DNA of 5,907 nt from an uncultured Rickettsiales bacterium. Lineage in GTDB: Bacteria; Pseudomonadota; Alphaproteobacteria; Rickettsiales; UBA1997. Below, piece after piece: positions 5,501 through 5,907 of this stretch; the stretch's first letter is position 1, and each line of letters opens with the position of its first letter. Below the pieces are notes generated by a model. The model was not told the DNA's origin. It saw only the letters and a program-made list of their open reading frames with translations, and did no database searches. The position numbers and the translations under genes are program-made. The DNA is taken from assembly GCA_934725005.1 (NCBI GenBank), contig CAKVBE010000063.1, positions 1-5,907 on the forward strand, given 5' to 3'.

Positions 5501-5906
5501 ATTTGTTTTTAAGAATATCAGATATGAAGCTGTGTGAAACCCTATTGTTATCTTGTTCGACATTGTCATTATCAAGTTCCTCACCATTAAGTAACTTTTT
5601 AATATCATCATTGCTTAATGTTTCATATTTTAATAGTGCCTTAGCTATAATCTCTAATTCATTCTTGTTATTCATGATTATATTATAAGCTTTATTTTTT
5701 GCTTCGTCAATTACTTTTTTAATTCTTTCATCAATTTTGTTTAAAATTTCATTTGAACATGCTTCAGCACCGTATTTATCTTCATATTGTAAATTATTCG
5801 CATAGAATATAGCACCAATATCATCATCCATACCCCATTTTGTTAACATATTCTTTGTGTAATATGTTGCAGCTTGAATATCGGAAGAGGCTCCGGCTGT
5901 TATATT
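5499..5906 (-). CDS. ftsH: ATP-dependent zinc metalloprotease FtsH, C-terminal end only
   Basis: FtsH is a membrane-anchored hexameric AAA+ protease that removes misfolded membrane proteins and regulatory proteins. Only the last 135 residues are in the window; the frame runs off the right edge, so the membrane anchor, AAA+ domain and HExxH zinc site lie outside. Recognition rests on the M41 peptidase C-terminal block: ITAGASSDIQAAT at 5865-5903, then MLTKWGMDDDIG, matching the family pattern of GAS-D-x-AT followed by M-V/L-T-WGM. After it come the helical segment IDERIKKVIDEAKNKAYNI and the LLKYETLSNDDIKKLLNG ending, which correspond to the typical ID-EV---I and LLE-ETL-G-EI--LL-G motifs. An in-frame ATG at 5847-5849 is an internal Met. 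The tail after LLNG is short and acidic. The gene is followed closely by the secreted cyclophilin. Confidence 0.93.
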   Translation of the reverse strand, partial: NITAGASSDIQAATYYTKNMLTKWGMDDDIGAIFYANNLQYEDKYGAEACSNEILNKIDERIKKVIDEAKNKAYNIIMNNKNELEIIAKALLKYETLSNDDIKKLLNGEELDNDNVEQDNNRVSHSFISDILKNK

Positions 5907-5907
5907 G

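Noticed and set aside
5503..5688. Ser/Leu-rich 61-codon + strand frame
   Set aside because: It is the complement of the ftsH coding region, whose family match is clear.

Overview
The window looks like AT-rich chromosomal DNA from an alphaproteobacterium, probably a lineage with a reduced, low-GC genome (Rickettsiales-like or another AT-rich host-associated or streamlined group). The strongest evidence is a circularly permuted, two-piece tmRNA gene (ssrA) with its acceptor half upstream of its tag-coding half, the alphaproteobacterial arrangement. A complete LptD shows that the cell exports lipopolysaccharide. No signature in the window fixes the genus.

Left part, + strand: the 3' two-thirds of truB (tRNA pseudouridine-55 synthase), a 67-bp gap with a plausible promoter, and a full lptD (outer-membrane LPS insertion porin, 727 aa). 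Eight bases after the lptD stop comes a near-consensus sigma-70 promoter. It drives ssrA at about 2910-3231: acceptor piece ending in CCA at 2987, a 12-nt internal spacer, then the coding piece from 3000 with the tag ANDNSFTNARLAA.

Right part, - strand, reading leftwards from the right edge: the C-terminal end of ftsH, a secreted cyclophilin-type peptidyl-prolyl isomerase, two small overlapping membrane-protein genes of unknown function, and gmk (guanylate kinase). ftsH, the isomerase and the two membrane ORFs are separated by 9 bp, 4 bp and an 8-bp overlap, so they look like one operon. gmk follows after a 153-bp AT-rich gap that may hold its own promoter. gmk and ssrA converge, with their 3' ends only a few bases apart.

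Functionally this is mostly housekeeping with an envelope and protein-quality theme: LptD in the outer membrane, FtsH and a periplasmic foldase in envelope proteostasis, and tmRNA for ribosome rescue. In other bacteria FtsH is one of the proteases known to degrade tmRNA-tagged proteins. I see no mobile element, CRISPR array, prophage or clear novel system. The parts most worth a second look are the details of the permuted tmRNA (very short spacer, non-canonical T-loop, competing helices) and the unrecognised pair of membrane ORFs.
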